Shown: in pieces, positions 1-8,239 of the stretch
Position numbering within the stretch: position 1 is the stretch's first letter
Layout: the number at the start of each line of letters is the position of its first letter
Source of the DNA: Candidatus Caccalectryoclostridium excrementigallinarum
GTDB taxonomy: Bacteria; Bacillota; Clostridia; Christensenellales; UBA3700
Reading direction: 5' to 3'
Length of the DNA: 45,797 nt
Assembly (NCBI GenBank): GCA_018714485.1
Contig: DVNJ01000032.1
Span: 68,135-113,931 of the forward strand
Made by a program: the position numbers and the translations under genes
Notes under the pieces: generated by a model
Seen by the model: only the letters and a program-made list of their open reading frames with translations
Database searches by the model: none
What the model was told of the DNA's origin: nothing

Positions 1-1352
1 TTAACCGCCGCAAGGCGCGCGATCAGCTCGTCCTGCTCCTTGGGCAGGCGCATATGGCTCCTGTCAAAGCCCTCCGCCTCAAAACTCGCGGGCAGACCCG
101 CCATAACAATGACTTTTTCGTATTTCGCCGCCTGCGCCTCAGCCTGAGAGAGCAGCTTTGAGCGCTTTTTCTCGCTCATGCGCTTTTCGAGCGGATAGCC
201 CGGCTCATAGGCATAGGTCACGCCCTCTTGAGAGAGCGCGTCCAAAAGCGAAGTTATCTTATGCGCGTTGATGAAAGAAGAGCCTGCGCCCTGGAAGCGC
301 GGCTTTGCCGCCATTTCCCCGACCACGAGCACCTTTTCGCCCTCGGAAAGCGGGAGCGCGCCCGCGTTTTTGAGCAGCACGGCGCAGTTTGCCGCCGCCT
401 TTCGCGCCGCCTTGTCGTGCGCCTCGGCGTCATATCCCTCTTCGCGCCGCTTGGGCGAAGTGAGCGCGAGGTCGATGACCCTGTCGGCGATGACGTCGAG
501 CACCCGCTCGTCCAGCTCGCCCGCTTTGACGGCGGAAACGAGCTTTTTGTCGTTCATGCCGCCGCTTGACGGCATCTCCACGTCCATGCCCGCCTTCGCG
601 CCCGCGACCCTGTCCGCCGTGGCGCCCCAATCGGTCATCGTCAGCCCGTCAAAGCCCCATTCGCCGCGCAGTATCTCGTTGAGCGTGAGCGGATTTTCGC
701 TGCAATATGTGCCGTTGAGCTTGTTGTAGGCGCACATGATCGTGCGCGCCTTTCCCTCTTTGACGGCGGTCTCGAAGGGCGCGAGATAGATCTCCCTGAG
801 CGCGCGCTCGTCCACTTCCGCGCTTATGCTCATGCGGTAATATTCCTGATTGTTGCAGCAAAAATGCTTGGGGCAAGCGCCCGTTCCGCCCGCCTGAATG
901 CCGCGAATGAGTGCGGCGGCGGCTTTTCCCGCCAGATAAGGGTCTTCGGAAAAATATTCGAAATTCCTGCCGCAGAGGGGGTCGCGCTTGATGTTCAAGC
1001 CCGGTCCCAAAACCACTCTCACGCCCTCGCAAAGCGCCTCTTCGCCCAGCGTTTTCCCCAGCTCTTCGATGAGATCTTCGTCCCAGGAGCAAGCCGTCGT
1101 CACCGCCGTGGGGAAGCATGTCGCCTTGACGGACTGATTGAGCAAAAGCTGCTTTTCCTCCTGCTTACGCAAGCCGTGCGGTCCGTCCGTGACCATGACT
1201 TCGGGAATACCGAGCCGCTCTATGCCCTTGAAATGCCACATATCCCTGCCCGAGCAGAGCGAGGCTTTTTCTTCGAGAGTGAGCTTTTGAACGATGTCGG
1301 CGTGTTTGAGCGCGATGCGCGCGTGATCGTATTTACTTGTGTGCTTTTCCAT
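1..1352 (-). CDS. Glycoside hydrolase family 3 (beta-glucosidase-like), 3' end outside window
   Basis: The first 450 codons of a family 3 glycoside hydrolase are visible; the gene runs off the left edge, and family members are usually 700-800 residues. GH3 enzymes release terminal beta-linked sugars by a retaining mechanism. The N-terminal TIM barrel shows VTDGPHG (54-60), GRNFEYFSEDP (128-138), PKHF (161-164) and TMTDWGA (238-244), where Asp241 is the expected nucleophile. No signal peptide is seen, so the enzyme is probably cytoplasmic. The start at 1352 follows an AAGGGGG ribosome site and a TTGATT-17-TATAAT promoter. Substrate cannot be told from this fragment. Confidence 0.93.
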   Translation of the reverse strand, partial: MEKHTSKYDHARIALKHADIVQKLTLEEKASLCSGRDMWHFKGIERLGIPEVMVTDGPHGLRKQEEKQLLLNQSVKATCFPTAVTTACSWDEDLIEELGKTLGEEALCEGVRVVLGPGLNIKRDPLCGRNFEYFSEDPYLAGKAAAALIRGIQAGGTGACPKHFCCNNQEYYRMSISAEVDERALREIYLAPFETAVKEGKARTIMCAYNKLNGTYCSENPLTLNEILRGEWGFDGLTMTDWGATADRVAGAKAGMDVEMPSSGGMNDKKLVSAVKAGELDERVLDVIADRVIDLALTSPKRREEGYDAEAHDKAARKAAANCAVLLKNAGALPLSEGEKVLVVGEMAAKPRFQGAGSSFINAHKITSLLDALSQEGVTYAYEPGYPLEKRMSEKKRSKLLSQAEAQAAKYEKVIVMAGLPASFEAEGFDRSHMRLPKEQDELIARLAAV

Positions 1353-1394
1353 GCATCCCCCTTGAGCGCAAAAAGCGCGGGTCTGATTTTTTTT

Positions 1395-1423
1395 ATTATA
1401 TCATAATAAAACCGATGAATCAA
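1395..1423 (-). promoter_or_regulatory. Sigma-A promoter of the GH3 gene
   Basis: On the minus strand TTGATT (-35, 1423-1418) and TATAAT (-10, 1400-1395) are 17 bp apart, about 45 bp before the GH3 start codon. Confidence 0.7.
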
Positions 1424-1432
1424 GGGGAAATT

Positions 1433-2125
1433 TTATTCCGCCGAAAGCGCTTCGATGACCCTCTCCCTCGCCGCGTTTATCTTGGCGTCGTCCACCCTTC
1501 TGCCGCAGCGGGGCGAAGGCAGGGAAAGGTCGAGAATTATATTGCAAGGGCTGCCGCCGAGCACGATCACCCTGTCCGCGCACATGAGCGCCTCCTCCAC
1601 GTCGTGAGTGACGAAGAGCACGTTCGCGCCGTACATGCCCGCGCCCACCATGCTCTTGATTATGCCGCGCTTGATACCGATGTCGAGAGCGCGGAAAGGC
1701 TCGTCGAGAAGCAGCGTCTGCGCGCCGTAGGCAAGGGCGCGCGCGAGCGCGGCTCTGCTCGCCTCGCCGCCGCTTATGCGCGTGGGATATTTGTCTTTGA
1801 GGTGCAGCACTCCCGCCTCGCCCAGCGCCTTTTCCGCCCGCCTTCTCACGTCCCCCTTTTCGCCGCGCAGGACAAATTCCACGTTTTCGAGCACGCTCAT
1901 GGAAGGGATAAGCCTGCTCTCCTGAAAGACATAGCCGCAAGAGCCGAAGCCCTCTATTTCCCCCGCGTAAGGGACAAGCCCCGCCACGCAGTTCAAAAGC
2001 GTGCTCTTGCCGCAGCCCGACCTGCCCATGATGCAGAGCGTCGTATGCTCCTCGACGTCGAGCTGAAAGTCTTGAAAGACTATTTTGTCCTCATAACTCA
2101 CGCATAGGCTTGAAATTTTAAGCAT
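1433..2125 (-). CDS. ABC transporter ATP-binding protein (SsuB/TauB/nitrate type)
   Basis: This is the ATPase of a complete ABC importer encoded with the permease and binding protein just upstream. Walker A is GRSGCGKST (34-42), the Q-loop Gln is near 68, the signature is ISGGEASR (117-124), Walker B is TLLLDEP near 137-143 and the H-loop His is in FVTHD near 174. All motifs are intact. At 230 residues it has the usual size of the nitrate/sulfonate/taurine/thiamine-precursor group. It overlaps the permease gene by 8 bp, so translation is probably coupled. The substrate is not known; the genes sit behind a TM1266-type regulator, not beside sulfur or nitrate genes. Confidence 0.92.
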   Translation of the reverse strand: MLKISSLCVSYEDKIVFQDFQLDVEEHTTLCIMGRSGCGKSTLLNCVAGLVPYAGEIEGFGSCGYVFQESRLIPSMSVLENVEFVLRGEKGDVRRRAEKALGEAGVLHLKDKYPTRISGGEASRAALARALAYGAQTLLLDEPFRALDIGIKRGIIKSMVGAGMYGANVLFVTHDVEEALMCADRVIVLGGSPCNIILDLSLPSPRCGRRVDDAKINAARERVIEALSAE

Positions 2126-2888
2126 AGCGCCACCTCAAAGCAAGTCTCTTGACGAGCGCGACCGCCCCTTCCAAAAGCGCGGAGAGCGCGATCGCCGCAA
2201 GCGTATAGGCGAGCACGACGTCCGTTTCCAAGTATTGATGCGCCAAGTTCATCGCCTGGCCTATGCTGCGCGCCGTGCCCGACATGACCTCGCCCGCGAT
2301 GATCAGCTTGACCATCAGCCCGAGCGTGGACTGCACGCCCGAGAGAATGGCGGGCATGGAGAGGGGGAGATAAAGCTTCGCCGCCCGACGCGCCGCAGGG
2401 ACCTTATACACCCTGCTCATCTCCGCGAGCTTTTTGTCCACTCCGACGACCGCGTTCAGAATGGTCGTATAGAGCACGGGGAAGACGATGAAAACGCTCA
2501 CCACCACGGGCAGGATGCGGTTGCTCACCCACAAAAGGCAGAGCAGGATTATCGACATGGTGGGGACGGCGCGCGCGATCACCACGAGCGGGGAAAACAG
2601 CTTTTCCACGGGCTTTAAGAACGCCGCGGGCAAAGCCAGCGCCAAAGAAAGCGCCAGAGAGATGACAAAGCCGACGAGCGTCCTCAGCAGCGTCCACCCT
2701 AACGCGACGTAAAAATCGGCAGAGCCGAGCAGCTCCCCCAGCCCGCGGAAAGTATCTCCCACGGACGGGAGCACGATGGGTAGGTCGACCGCGCGGGCGG
2801 CTATCGCCCACACGGCAAAGACCAGCCCGAGCGTTATCAGCGGGTAAATATACCCCACTATCCTCAGCGCTCTGCCCTGATTTTTCAT
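2118..2888 (-). CDS. ABC transporter permease (SsuC/TauC family)
   Basis: A 256-residue integral membrane protein with about six hydrophobic segments, the membrane channel of the importer. The binding-protein-dependent transport (EAA) loop lies around residues 160-190, in the stretch with EMSRVYKVPAARRA and LPLSMPAILSG, where the ATPase docks. Its ATG overlaps the stop of the binding-protein gene (2885-2888, ATGA) and its end overlaps the ATPase gene, so all three subunits form one coupled operon. Family assignment is firm; the substrate is not. Confidence 0.92.
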   Translation of the reverse strand: MKNQGRALRIVGYIYPLITLGLVFAVWAIAARAVDLPIVLPSVGDTFRGLGELLGSADFYVALGWTLLRTLVGFVISLALSLALALPAAFLKPVEKLFSPLVVIARAVPTMSIILLCLLWVSNRILPVVVSVFIVFPVLYTTILNAVVGVDKKLAEMSRVYKVPAARRAAKLYLPLSMPAILSGVQSTLGLMVKLIIAGEVMSGTARSIGQAMNLAHQYLETDVVLAYTLAAIALSALLEGAVALVKRLALRWRYA

Positions 2889-3925
2889 ACCGTAAAGTAA
2901 AAACCGCTGTTTTGCGCGGGCACCTTACCGCCTATAGACTGCGGATTGACGTCCAAGACCGCTTCGAGCATAGCCGTTATCTCGGCGAGCCCTTCTTGCG
3001 TATCCGCGGAAACTATCTTCACGTTGCTGCGTTTGATGATGCTTGCCGTCATGTTTTCGGGCTTGAGCGAAGTGGACTCATAGACAGTCTTGATGTTCGA
3101 AACGGCTTGCCCCGCGTATTCGTCGCTCGAAACTATCTTGTCCGCATTCGTCTGCAATTGGCTCAAAATCGAAGTGGTGAAAGACACGTCCTTGGCAAGG
3201 CTGCTCTTCATGATGAGGACCGCCTGCGAATAGCCGCCCTCGGAGCCGTTTGCCTCGTTCCAAAGCGCCTGCATATCGGCTTTTTCCTGGAGCCCCTTGC
3301 TCTTGGCGGCGGTGGAGACGGCAGGTTCGCCGATTATGCCGTAACTCGCCTTACCCGTGACCACCTGAGGTATGACCGCCGCGCCGTCCGCGCCGTAAAT
3401 GAGCGTGACTTTGCCTTCCGCGGCAACGGCTTTGGCGGGGTCTTCCGCCACGACGTACTCCACTTCCGCCTTGGTCAGCATGGCTTTGAAGAGGGAATCG
3501 GGCACGCTGCCCTTACCTATCGACGCCACTATCTTGCCTTTGAGCTGCGTCAAGTCCGTGACCGCGGGCGCGTCGGGCTTGCCCACCATATAGAGGTTGC
3601 CGTGCGTCACCGTCGCCACGACCTTGATGTCGCTGCCCTCGTTGAACAGCTTTGCCGCCACGTTTGCGGGCACGATCGCCATATCCGCTTTCGCCGCACG
3701 CGTTCCTATCTCACTCGCCGCGACCACTTCCGCGCGCACGCTTATGCCCTCGGCATAATAAAAGGAAGATCCCGCCAACCCCGAAACCGCCAGAGCGGGC
3801 GCGCCGTCGGGAGCCACGATGACGTATTCGCCCTCGCTCACCTTGCCGCAGGACACGATGCCCGCGACGCTTGCCGCTATCAGCGCGATCGCGAGAAGCG
3901 CAAGTAAAATGCTTTTCTTTTTCAT
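2885..3925 (-). CDS. ABC transporter substrate-binding lipoprotein (NMT1/SsuA-like)
   Basis: A 346-residue solute-binding protein. The N-terminus MKKKS is followed by a hydrophobic stretch and a lipobox IVSC (Cys about residue 26), so the mature protein should be lipid-anchored outside the membrane. The body begins VIVAPDGAPALAVSGL, a form common in NMT1-like binding proteins, and continues through two alpha/beta lobes (GKIVASIGKGSVPDS, ASYGIIGEPAVS). It is first in the permease-ATPase series and follows the TM1266-type gene by 39 bp. NMT1-like proteins bind pyrimidine thiamine precursors, sulfonates, nitrate and others. A thiamine-related role is possible because ThiT lies nearby, but nothing here proves it. 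Confidence 0.9.
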   Translation of the reverse strand: MKKKSILLALLAIALIAASVAGIVSCGKVSEGEYVIVAPDGAPALAVSGLAGSSFYYAEGISVRAEVVAASEIGTRAAKADMAIVPANVAAKLFNEGSDIKVVATVTHGNLYMVGKPDAPAVTDLTQLKGKIVASIGKGSVPDSLFKAMLTKAEVEYVVAEDPAKAVAAEGKVTLIYGADGAAVIPQVVTGKASYGIIGEPAVSTAAKSKGLQEKADMQALWNEANGSEGGYSQAVLIMKSSLAKDVSFTTSILSQLQTNADKIVSSDEYAGQAVSNIKTVYESTSLKPENMTASIIKRSNVKIVSADTQEGLAEITAMLEAVLDVNPQSIGGKVPAQNSGFYFTV

Positions 3926-3964
3926 ATTTTCTCCTTTGCCGTATTCGGCGAATATTATTTACTC

Positions 3965-4225
3965 TTATTCGGGCAACTCCGCGCTCGTCAAAGCCGTCTT
4001 TATGCAAACTCCTTCGAGCTTGCCGAGCTTTCCCGAAAGCGCGGAAATGCGCTCCACGCTGCCCTTGACAATGACGGCGATGGCGTTCACGCCGCTCTCC
4101 TTGTCGGGCACGCCCATGCGCCCCGTGATGATGTCGGAAAAGTCGGACAAGAGCGCCTGAACTCTTCCCGCCACTTCCTTGCAAGGTCTTTCGATAACGA
4201 TCCCGACAACTCCCAATCTCGTCAT
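3965..4225 (-). CDS. TM1266-family putative iron-only hydrogenase system regulator
   Basis: An 86-residue protein with an ACT/NikR-C-like fold pattern: GVVGIVIERP, then IITGRMGVPDKESGVNAIAV and ISALSGKLGKLEGVCIKT. These match the TM1266 family, annotated as putative regulators of [FeFe]-hydrogenase maturation systems; their true role is unproven. The open frame extends further upstream, but that extension is low-complexity and covers no recognisable domain. The ATG at 4225 has an AAAGGAGAAG ribosome site and starts exactly where family similarity begins. It is the first gene of the operon with the ABC importer, behind a structured leader. No hydE, hydF or hydG is in the window. Confidence 0.85.
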   Translation of the reverse strand: MTRLGVVGIVIERPCKEVAGRVQALLSDFSDIITGRMGVPDKESGVNAIAVIVKGSVERISALSGKLGKLEGVCIKTALTSAELPE

Positions 4226-4384
4226 TTTTCTCTTCTCCTTTTTCCGCCCCTGCCGCCCTTTTTTAGCGCAAGGCATAATATTTTTCCGCCCCTGCCCGCG
4301 ATCTTTTGAGCCCGAGCTTTCCCGCCCCTGCCGCGAGATCACGCCGTTTTCCGCCTTGTTCTCCCCTTTGTCGGGCGGCGTAAT

Positions 4385-4411
4385 AAAAAAACCGCACCCA
4401 AGCGGGCGCGG
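4385..4411 (-). terminator. Intrinsic terminator inside the TM1266/ABC operon leader
   Basis: Minus-strand stem CCGCGCCC / GGGTGCGG (8 bp with one G-U pair, tetraloop GCTT), followed by seven T. It lies about 115 bp downstream of the expected start of transcription and 160 bp before the first gene, where a riboswitch or attenuator terminator would sit. Confidence 0.8.
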
Positions 4412-4520
4412 CAAAAGTTGCGCGTTGATATTTTCGCACCTATGTGCGCCCTGCTCGCCGAAAACTCATTGATACGGATATTGTGTGTCACTTCGGCGTG
4501 GGAAACTCCTCCGCCTTAGT
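4412..4520 (-). ncRNA. Structured 5' leader, candidate riboswitch of unidentified class
   Basis: Between the promoter and the terminator the leader can form several hairpins: GGCG/CGCC (4512-4515 with 4495-4498), GCCGAA/TTCGGC (4497-4492 with 4462-4457) and CGCAC/GTGCG (4448-4444 with 4439-4435). The first two share bases 4495-4497 and exclude each other, as expected of a switching RNA. It does not match the TPP, FMN, SAM, cobalamin, lysine, glycine or classical purine consensus as I know them. No convincing regulatory leader peptide is seen. Ligand unknown. Confidence 0.5.
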
Positions 4521-4526
4521 AGCTTG

Positions 4527-4556
4527 ATGATAACATTTCGCACGCGGGATTGTCAA
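4527..4556 (-). promoter_or_regulatory. Promoter of the TM1266/ABC operon
   Basis: TTGACA (-35, 4556-4551) and TATCAT (-10, 4532-4527) on the minus strand, 18 bp apart. The same TATCAT -10 occurs in the TPP-controlled thiT promoter at 14369. Confidence 0.75.
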
Positions 4557-4673
4557 GCGCTTAAAGGCAATATCCCTTTGCGCACGCCACGGCGCAATTT
4601 GAAGCTCTTGCTTTATTTTACTCTGCTTTTATATAGTGCGGCGCAGAGAAATTGTTTTATCTTTGCCGAACGC
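4557..4673. other. Gap between the clostripain gene and the TM1266 promoter
   Basis: About 115 bp without a gene. A weak minus-strand hairpin CTCTGC/GCAGAG near 4627-4651 is followed by TAAAAT and might end the lipoprotein operon, but the T tract is poor. Confidence 0.3.
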
Positions 4674-4958
4674 TTACCCCGCGCTGATCTCGATATTCGT
4701 GACAGATGCCCCGTCAAAAGAAATCGCTGCGGTATATGCGTTAAACACATTGCCGTAAATGTCGGTCACGATCGGCACGATCTGATATTCTCCTGCGGGC
4801 AAAGTCCGCACCGTAAGTTTTGTCTGTGCGCCGTACACCGTGCTGCCTTCCTCAAAAACTTGCTCTCCTTCGCCCTGCTGCGCATCATAGAGCACGGCGA
4901 TCTCGTCTCCTTCCGCGAGCGGGCGGATGCGCGCGGTGCTGCCGTCGCCGTCCAGCAC
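4674..4958 (-). pseudogene. C-terminal part of the clostripain gene in a shifted frame
   Basis: This frame carries the natural end of the clostripain-family protein: IEGVLDGDGSTARIRPLAEG through an extracellular beta-rich stretch ending ISFDGASVTNIEISAG. It joins the upstream frame if one base is added to the CCCC run at 4973-4976 (GGGG on the coding strand). It has no ribosome site and is not a separate gene. The restored protein would be 586 residues, with this part forming a C-terminal beta domain. Confidence 0.7.
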
Positions 4959-6433
4959 GCCTTCGATCGCCGCCCCTCCGCCTGCGAATAGCGGAACAAC
5001 AGATAGGAAAATTCACCGTTCACCGTTACGGGGGAATAGAATACGGTCAGATCGCCGCTTCTCGCCAATACGTCGCAGTGCAGAAGGATCCCGTCTAAAT
5101 ACACCCACTTGCCGGTAAAGCGGGCAAGGAAGCGGCTGCCGCTGAGCAAAACGTCATTGTCCGTACCGATGCAGTACAGGCGCGAAGAGGCGCCGTCTTC
5201 CGCGCTCAATTCGCCGTACAAATGCACTTCGTATTGCACGGACTGCACATAGCTCAGGCAGGCAGGATCGAGCGAAAAGCCGAACAGCCCGCTTTCTTCG
5301 TCGATAAAGCCGCGCTCCGAGAAAGAGATCGTGTCCATGGGCACGGCGCCGATGTATTCGCGCAGAAAAGCCGTATATTCCTCGCCGTCAAACATATCCA
5401 AATAACCGCTGTGATCGGCGGAAACGTTTGAGGGGAAATAAAAACTCAGCCCGCCCGCGCCGGAGCGCGCGCTGCCGTTGGCGGTGCGCACAAAACCGGA
5501 AAAGTCGCACTCCAAGCCGAGGCAGCGGGCAAAGGACTCGATGTCGAAAAAGGTCGCCTGCGGCAGCGGATCGCGCGCGCCGAAGCGCACCGAATCCTCC
5601 AGCGCTTCCCTCAGACGCCCGTCGCCTTCGAGCACGGCGTTTACGATCGCGTCAAGCGCCTCGTCGACGCGCGAAAGCTGCGAAAGGTCGGTCACCGAAA
5701 GGGTGTAATAGGTCTTTGCGCCCTGCCGTGCGGCAAAGGAAGCGAGCACCTCGTCGTAAAACCCGTCAAAGCCGAGCTTTTCCGAAAGCACGGTGTAATC
5801 CCAGCCCGCCGCAGGCTCCAGCTCTTCCGAAGCGATCAGGTAGTGTGCATAGTCCTGCACCGCGTGCGCCGTTTCGTAGGTCGCCATGAGACAGGCGTCG
5901 AACCCGATAAAAGAAAAGTGCATCTGCGCCTTTGCGAGCGCGGCGGAAAGTTCGAAAAGCGTTAAATAGTCGCCGAACAGCTCGTCGCGGCAGACCCCGT
6001 CCACCGAGCCGCCGCCGTGATCCCACAAAATGAGCGAGGTCTGCTCTGCGGGATAGTTATCCGCGGCATACAAGAGGAATGAGGCGAGCGTTTCCGCGTC
6101 TCCCATGCTTGCAAGCGGTTGCGTGTCCTTTTTTATCAGCTTACCGTGCCGCACCTCGTATCTTCCTATCTCCGATGCGGAGATCTCTTCTCTTTGCCAC
6201 GAATTTGCGCCGCCCGTCTGGATCACGACGTTCACGTTGTGCGGCAGCTGCGCTTCAAGCATGTCTGCGATGTTGTCGCTCGCGTAGCCGTGGCGGCTCT
6301 CTAAATCGCTCCCGCACATGTAAATGAGCAGCGTCTGGCTCATCTCCGGCTCGGGCACGCAGGCAAAAAGGGCAGCCGAAGACAGGCACAACAGGCAAAG
6401 TATAAGCAAAACCGTCAAGCCCTTATGTCTCAT
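4766..6433 (-). CDS. Clostripain-family (C11) cysteine peptidase lipoprotein, frameshifted near the C-terminus
   Basis: A predicted exported cysteine peptidase of family C11. The signal peptide ends in LFAC (lipid-modified Cys25). The catalytic dyad is clear: His139 in LILWDHGGG and Cys181 in FIGFDACLM; clostripain relatives cleave mostly after basic residues. The start at 6433 gives a proper signal peptide; an in-frame TTG further upstream would begin inside the preceding gene. It follows the MACPF gene by 16 bp. After SQAEG (about residue 496) the reading becomes an Arg/Ser-rich shifted frame, while the true C-terminus continues in another frame to 4674. The catalytic domain is untouched, so the product might still act. 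Confidence 0.85.
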   Translation of the reverse strand: MRHKGLTVLLILCLLCLSSAALFACVPEPEMSQTLLIYMCGSDLESRHGYASDNIADMLEAQLPHNVNVVIQTGGANSWQREEISASEIGRYEVRHGKLIKKDTQPLASMGDAETLASFLLYAADNYPAEQTSLILWDHGGGSVDGVCRDELFGDYLTLFELSAALAKAQMHFSFIGFDACLMATYETAHAVQDYAHYLIASEELEPAAGWDYTVLSEKLGFDGFYDEVLASFAARQGAKTYYTLSVTDLSQLSRVDEALDAIVNAVLEGDGRLREALEDSVRFGARDPLPQATFFDIESFARCLGLECDFSGFVRTANGSARSGAGGLSFYFPSNVSADHSGYLDMFDGEEYTAFLREYIGAVPMDTISFSERGFIDEESGLFGFSLDPACLSYVQSVQYEVHLYGELSAEDGASSRLYCIGTDNDVLLSGSRFLARFTGKWVYLDGILLHCDVLARSGDLTVFYSPVTVNGEFSYLLFRYSQAEGRRSKACWTATAAPRASARSRKETRSPCSMMRSRAKESKFLRKAARCTAHRQNLRCGLCPQENIRSCRS

Positions 6434-6449
6434 GACCGCCCCGAAAAAG

Positions 6450-8231
6450 TTATTTGCGGATCGCAATGGTGGGCTTTATGCCCGCGACCGTGTCATAATT
6501 CGCGCTCCAATTATACCAATATCTTTGAGTGCTGTCATATTCCACATGCGGAACAAAGACGCCGTGCCAATCTTCCCTGAATCCGCAGAAGTTCGGATCC
6601 ACGAAATCGGACACCGATCCCCAATAAGCGCGATTGTCGGTCGCGCCGCGCGCCCAGGCGAAGTCGGTCACGACCATCCCGTCGCCGTAATAGTTCTCCA
6701 TAAAAGGCGCAACGGAAACGACGTCCATCGACAGCGTCAACTCATCCTCTTTGGGGTGCAGAGAGTTGTAATAATGCACATAGCCGAGGCGATAGGTGTT
6801 TTCCGTGCGGAAAGCCTTGTCATGGAAGAATCCGTTCAAATAAGTGCGCACGGTCGAATTCTCCCAATAGTTATGATTGCCCGCGGAAGTTCCGCCCACA
6901 AGCTCCATGATGAAATGGTTTGCGGTCCTCGAAATATATCCCACGAAGTCTTCGCCTTCCTGCTTTTCATTTAAATATTTGTTGTAATAATAATCAATTT
7001 CTTGCTCACGCCAAAGCAGATCCATGAGCTGAGCGGTCAGCTCATCTCTGTTCATGCCCGAGATCAGGAAGTTTTCGTCATAATATTTGGAAGCGTCGAG
7101 GATCTTGTCGCTCGTATAAAGGCGCTGACCGTTGGAATCCGTGTCGTAATACCGCCAGACGATGTCTTCGAACTTGAAATAATAAGTTTGTCCCGCATTG
7201 TAACCGTTATGCGTTTCGGTCGGCACATATTTGAGATATTCGTCACCGCCATAGGAGATGATGTCTCCATAGTTGAGGAAATAATCTTCCGCGACTTCGC
7301 CCTTGCCCGCGTTCAATGCGGCAGTGACGACGACGTCGGCGCGCGACTGCGGATAAGATCCGTAACGCAGGATAATGCTCTGCGTCTGCGTATAATAATC
7401 GCTGATAAGATTGTCATAGGTATTCTTTGCAAGATAGTTGAAGTCCTCTTCGAGCTCCCTTGCGCGCGCCCGCCCTTCTTCGGTGTCGGGCAAAAGCTTC
7501 CAGATCGGATAAAGGGAATTGGCGTTGAGCGTACCGATGAGCGTAGGCGTCGCGGAAATGCTGCTCAACCACTCGGAATAATTTTCCGCCATCGCGTCGA
7601 TCGAGCTCATGTTCACGGCAGGATCGCCGCCGAAAGTGTTGGTCGTCGTGGCGATCTCGATCTTCTTGCTCGCGGCTTCCGACTTGTAGGAATTGTCGAG
7701 CTGAACGGAGCCGTTCAAGCCGAAGCTCGAGATATTCGCAGAGAGCTTGCCGCCGATACTGTTGATGTCTTCGGTCGTCGTGCTCGTTTCGGTGGAATAA
7801 AGATAATAATTAAAGTCCAAGCGTCCGCCGTAGGCTGCGCTGATGATGACGTGCGTGCCATATTTGGCGAAAAGCTCTTCCGCCGTCACTTCGGGATCGA
7901 CAAGATCCTTTTGAAACTCGTCGGAGAGAAAATCGGAATATTTGCTCTCGCCCGAGGCAAGGCTCACGGCGAATTCCTGAACGTTCGCATGAAAGCGCAT
8001 AAATTTAGAATTGGAAACGAGCGAATTTTTCGCCGTCGTGGAGAACGCCACGTCAACGCTGGCGGAGAAGAAGTTGCCGAAAGAAGCGCCAACGCTTATG
8101 CTCGTCTTTTTGGCGTAATCTTCCATGAAGCTCTCCATGCTCTCGCCCTCGACGCGCACCGTGGAGCTCTTGCGGTTGTTGCGGTTGATGCGCAGCGAGC
8201 CGGAATCGATGAGCTTGTCGGGATCGAACAC
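6450..8231 (-). CDS. MACPF (perforin-like) protein with DUF6273-like C-terminal domain, main part
   Basis: This frame holds most of a membrane-attack-complex/perforin protein. The MACPF signature reads YGTHVIISAAYGG (residues 124-136), preceded by FMRFHANVQEFAVSL, a typical arrangement. MACPF proteins form pores or act as adhesins. From about 285 a second region resembles DUF6273: RYGSYPQS (289-296), DIVWRYYDTD, then NYWENSTVRTYLNGFF (454-469). The GTG start at 8231 is artificial: reading upstream in this frame gives GFCGAGYNVIASDFINGND, the expected MACPF N-terminal strand, which joins the lipoprotein leader at 8300-8303 if one base is added. The whole protein would be 734 residues and lipid-anchored. 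MACPF is rare in Firmicutes. Confidence 0.85.
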   Translation of the reverse strand: MFDPDKLIDSGSLRINRNNRKSSTVRVEGESMESFMEDYAKKTSISVGASFGNFFSASVDVAFSTTAKNSLVSNSKFMRFHANVQEFAVSLASGESKYSDFLSDEFQKDLVDPEVTAEELFAKYGTHVIISAAYGGRLDFNYYLYSTETSTTTEDINSIGGKLSANISSFGLNGSVQLDNSYKSEAASKKIEIATTTNTFGGDPAVNMSSIDAMAENYSEWLSSISATPTLIGTLNANSLYPIWKLLPDTEEGRARARELEEDFNYLAKNTYDNLISDYYTQTQSIILRYGSYPQSRADVVVTAALNAGKGEVAEDYFLNYGDIISYGGDEYLKYVPTETHNGYNAGQTYYFKFEDIVWRYYDTDSNGQRLYTSDKILDASKYYDENFLISGMNRDELTAQLMDLLWREQEIDYYYNKYLNEKQEGEDFVGYISRTANHFIMELVGGTSAGNHNYWENSTVRTYLNGFFHDKAFRTENTYRLGYVHYYNSLHPKEDELTLSMDVVSVAPFMENYYGDGMVVTDFAWARGATDNRAYWGSVSDFVDPNFCGFREDWHGVFVPHVEYDSTQRYWYNWSANYDTVAGIKPTIAIRK

Positions 8232-8239
8232 GGGATAAG

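Noticed and set aside
2912..3907. Long plus-strand frame opposite the binding-protein gene
   Set aside because: Shadow of the real minus-strand gene with His/Arg-rich nonsense composition.
4226..4414. Longer version of the TM1266-type gene starting near 4414
   Set aside because: The extension is Arg/Lys/Gly-rich, would start inside the leader terminator, and lacks a ribosome site; the ATG at 4225 has a good one.
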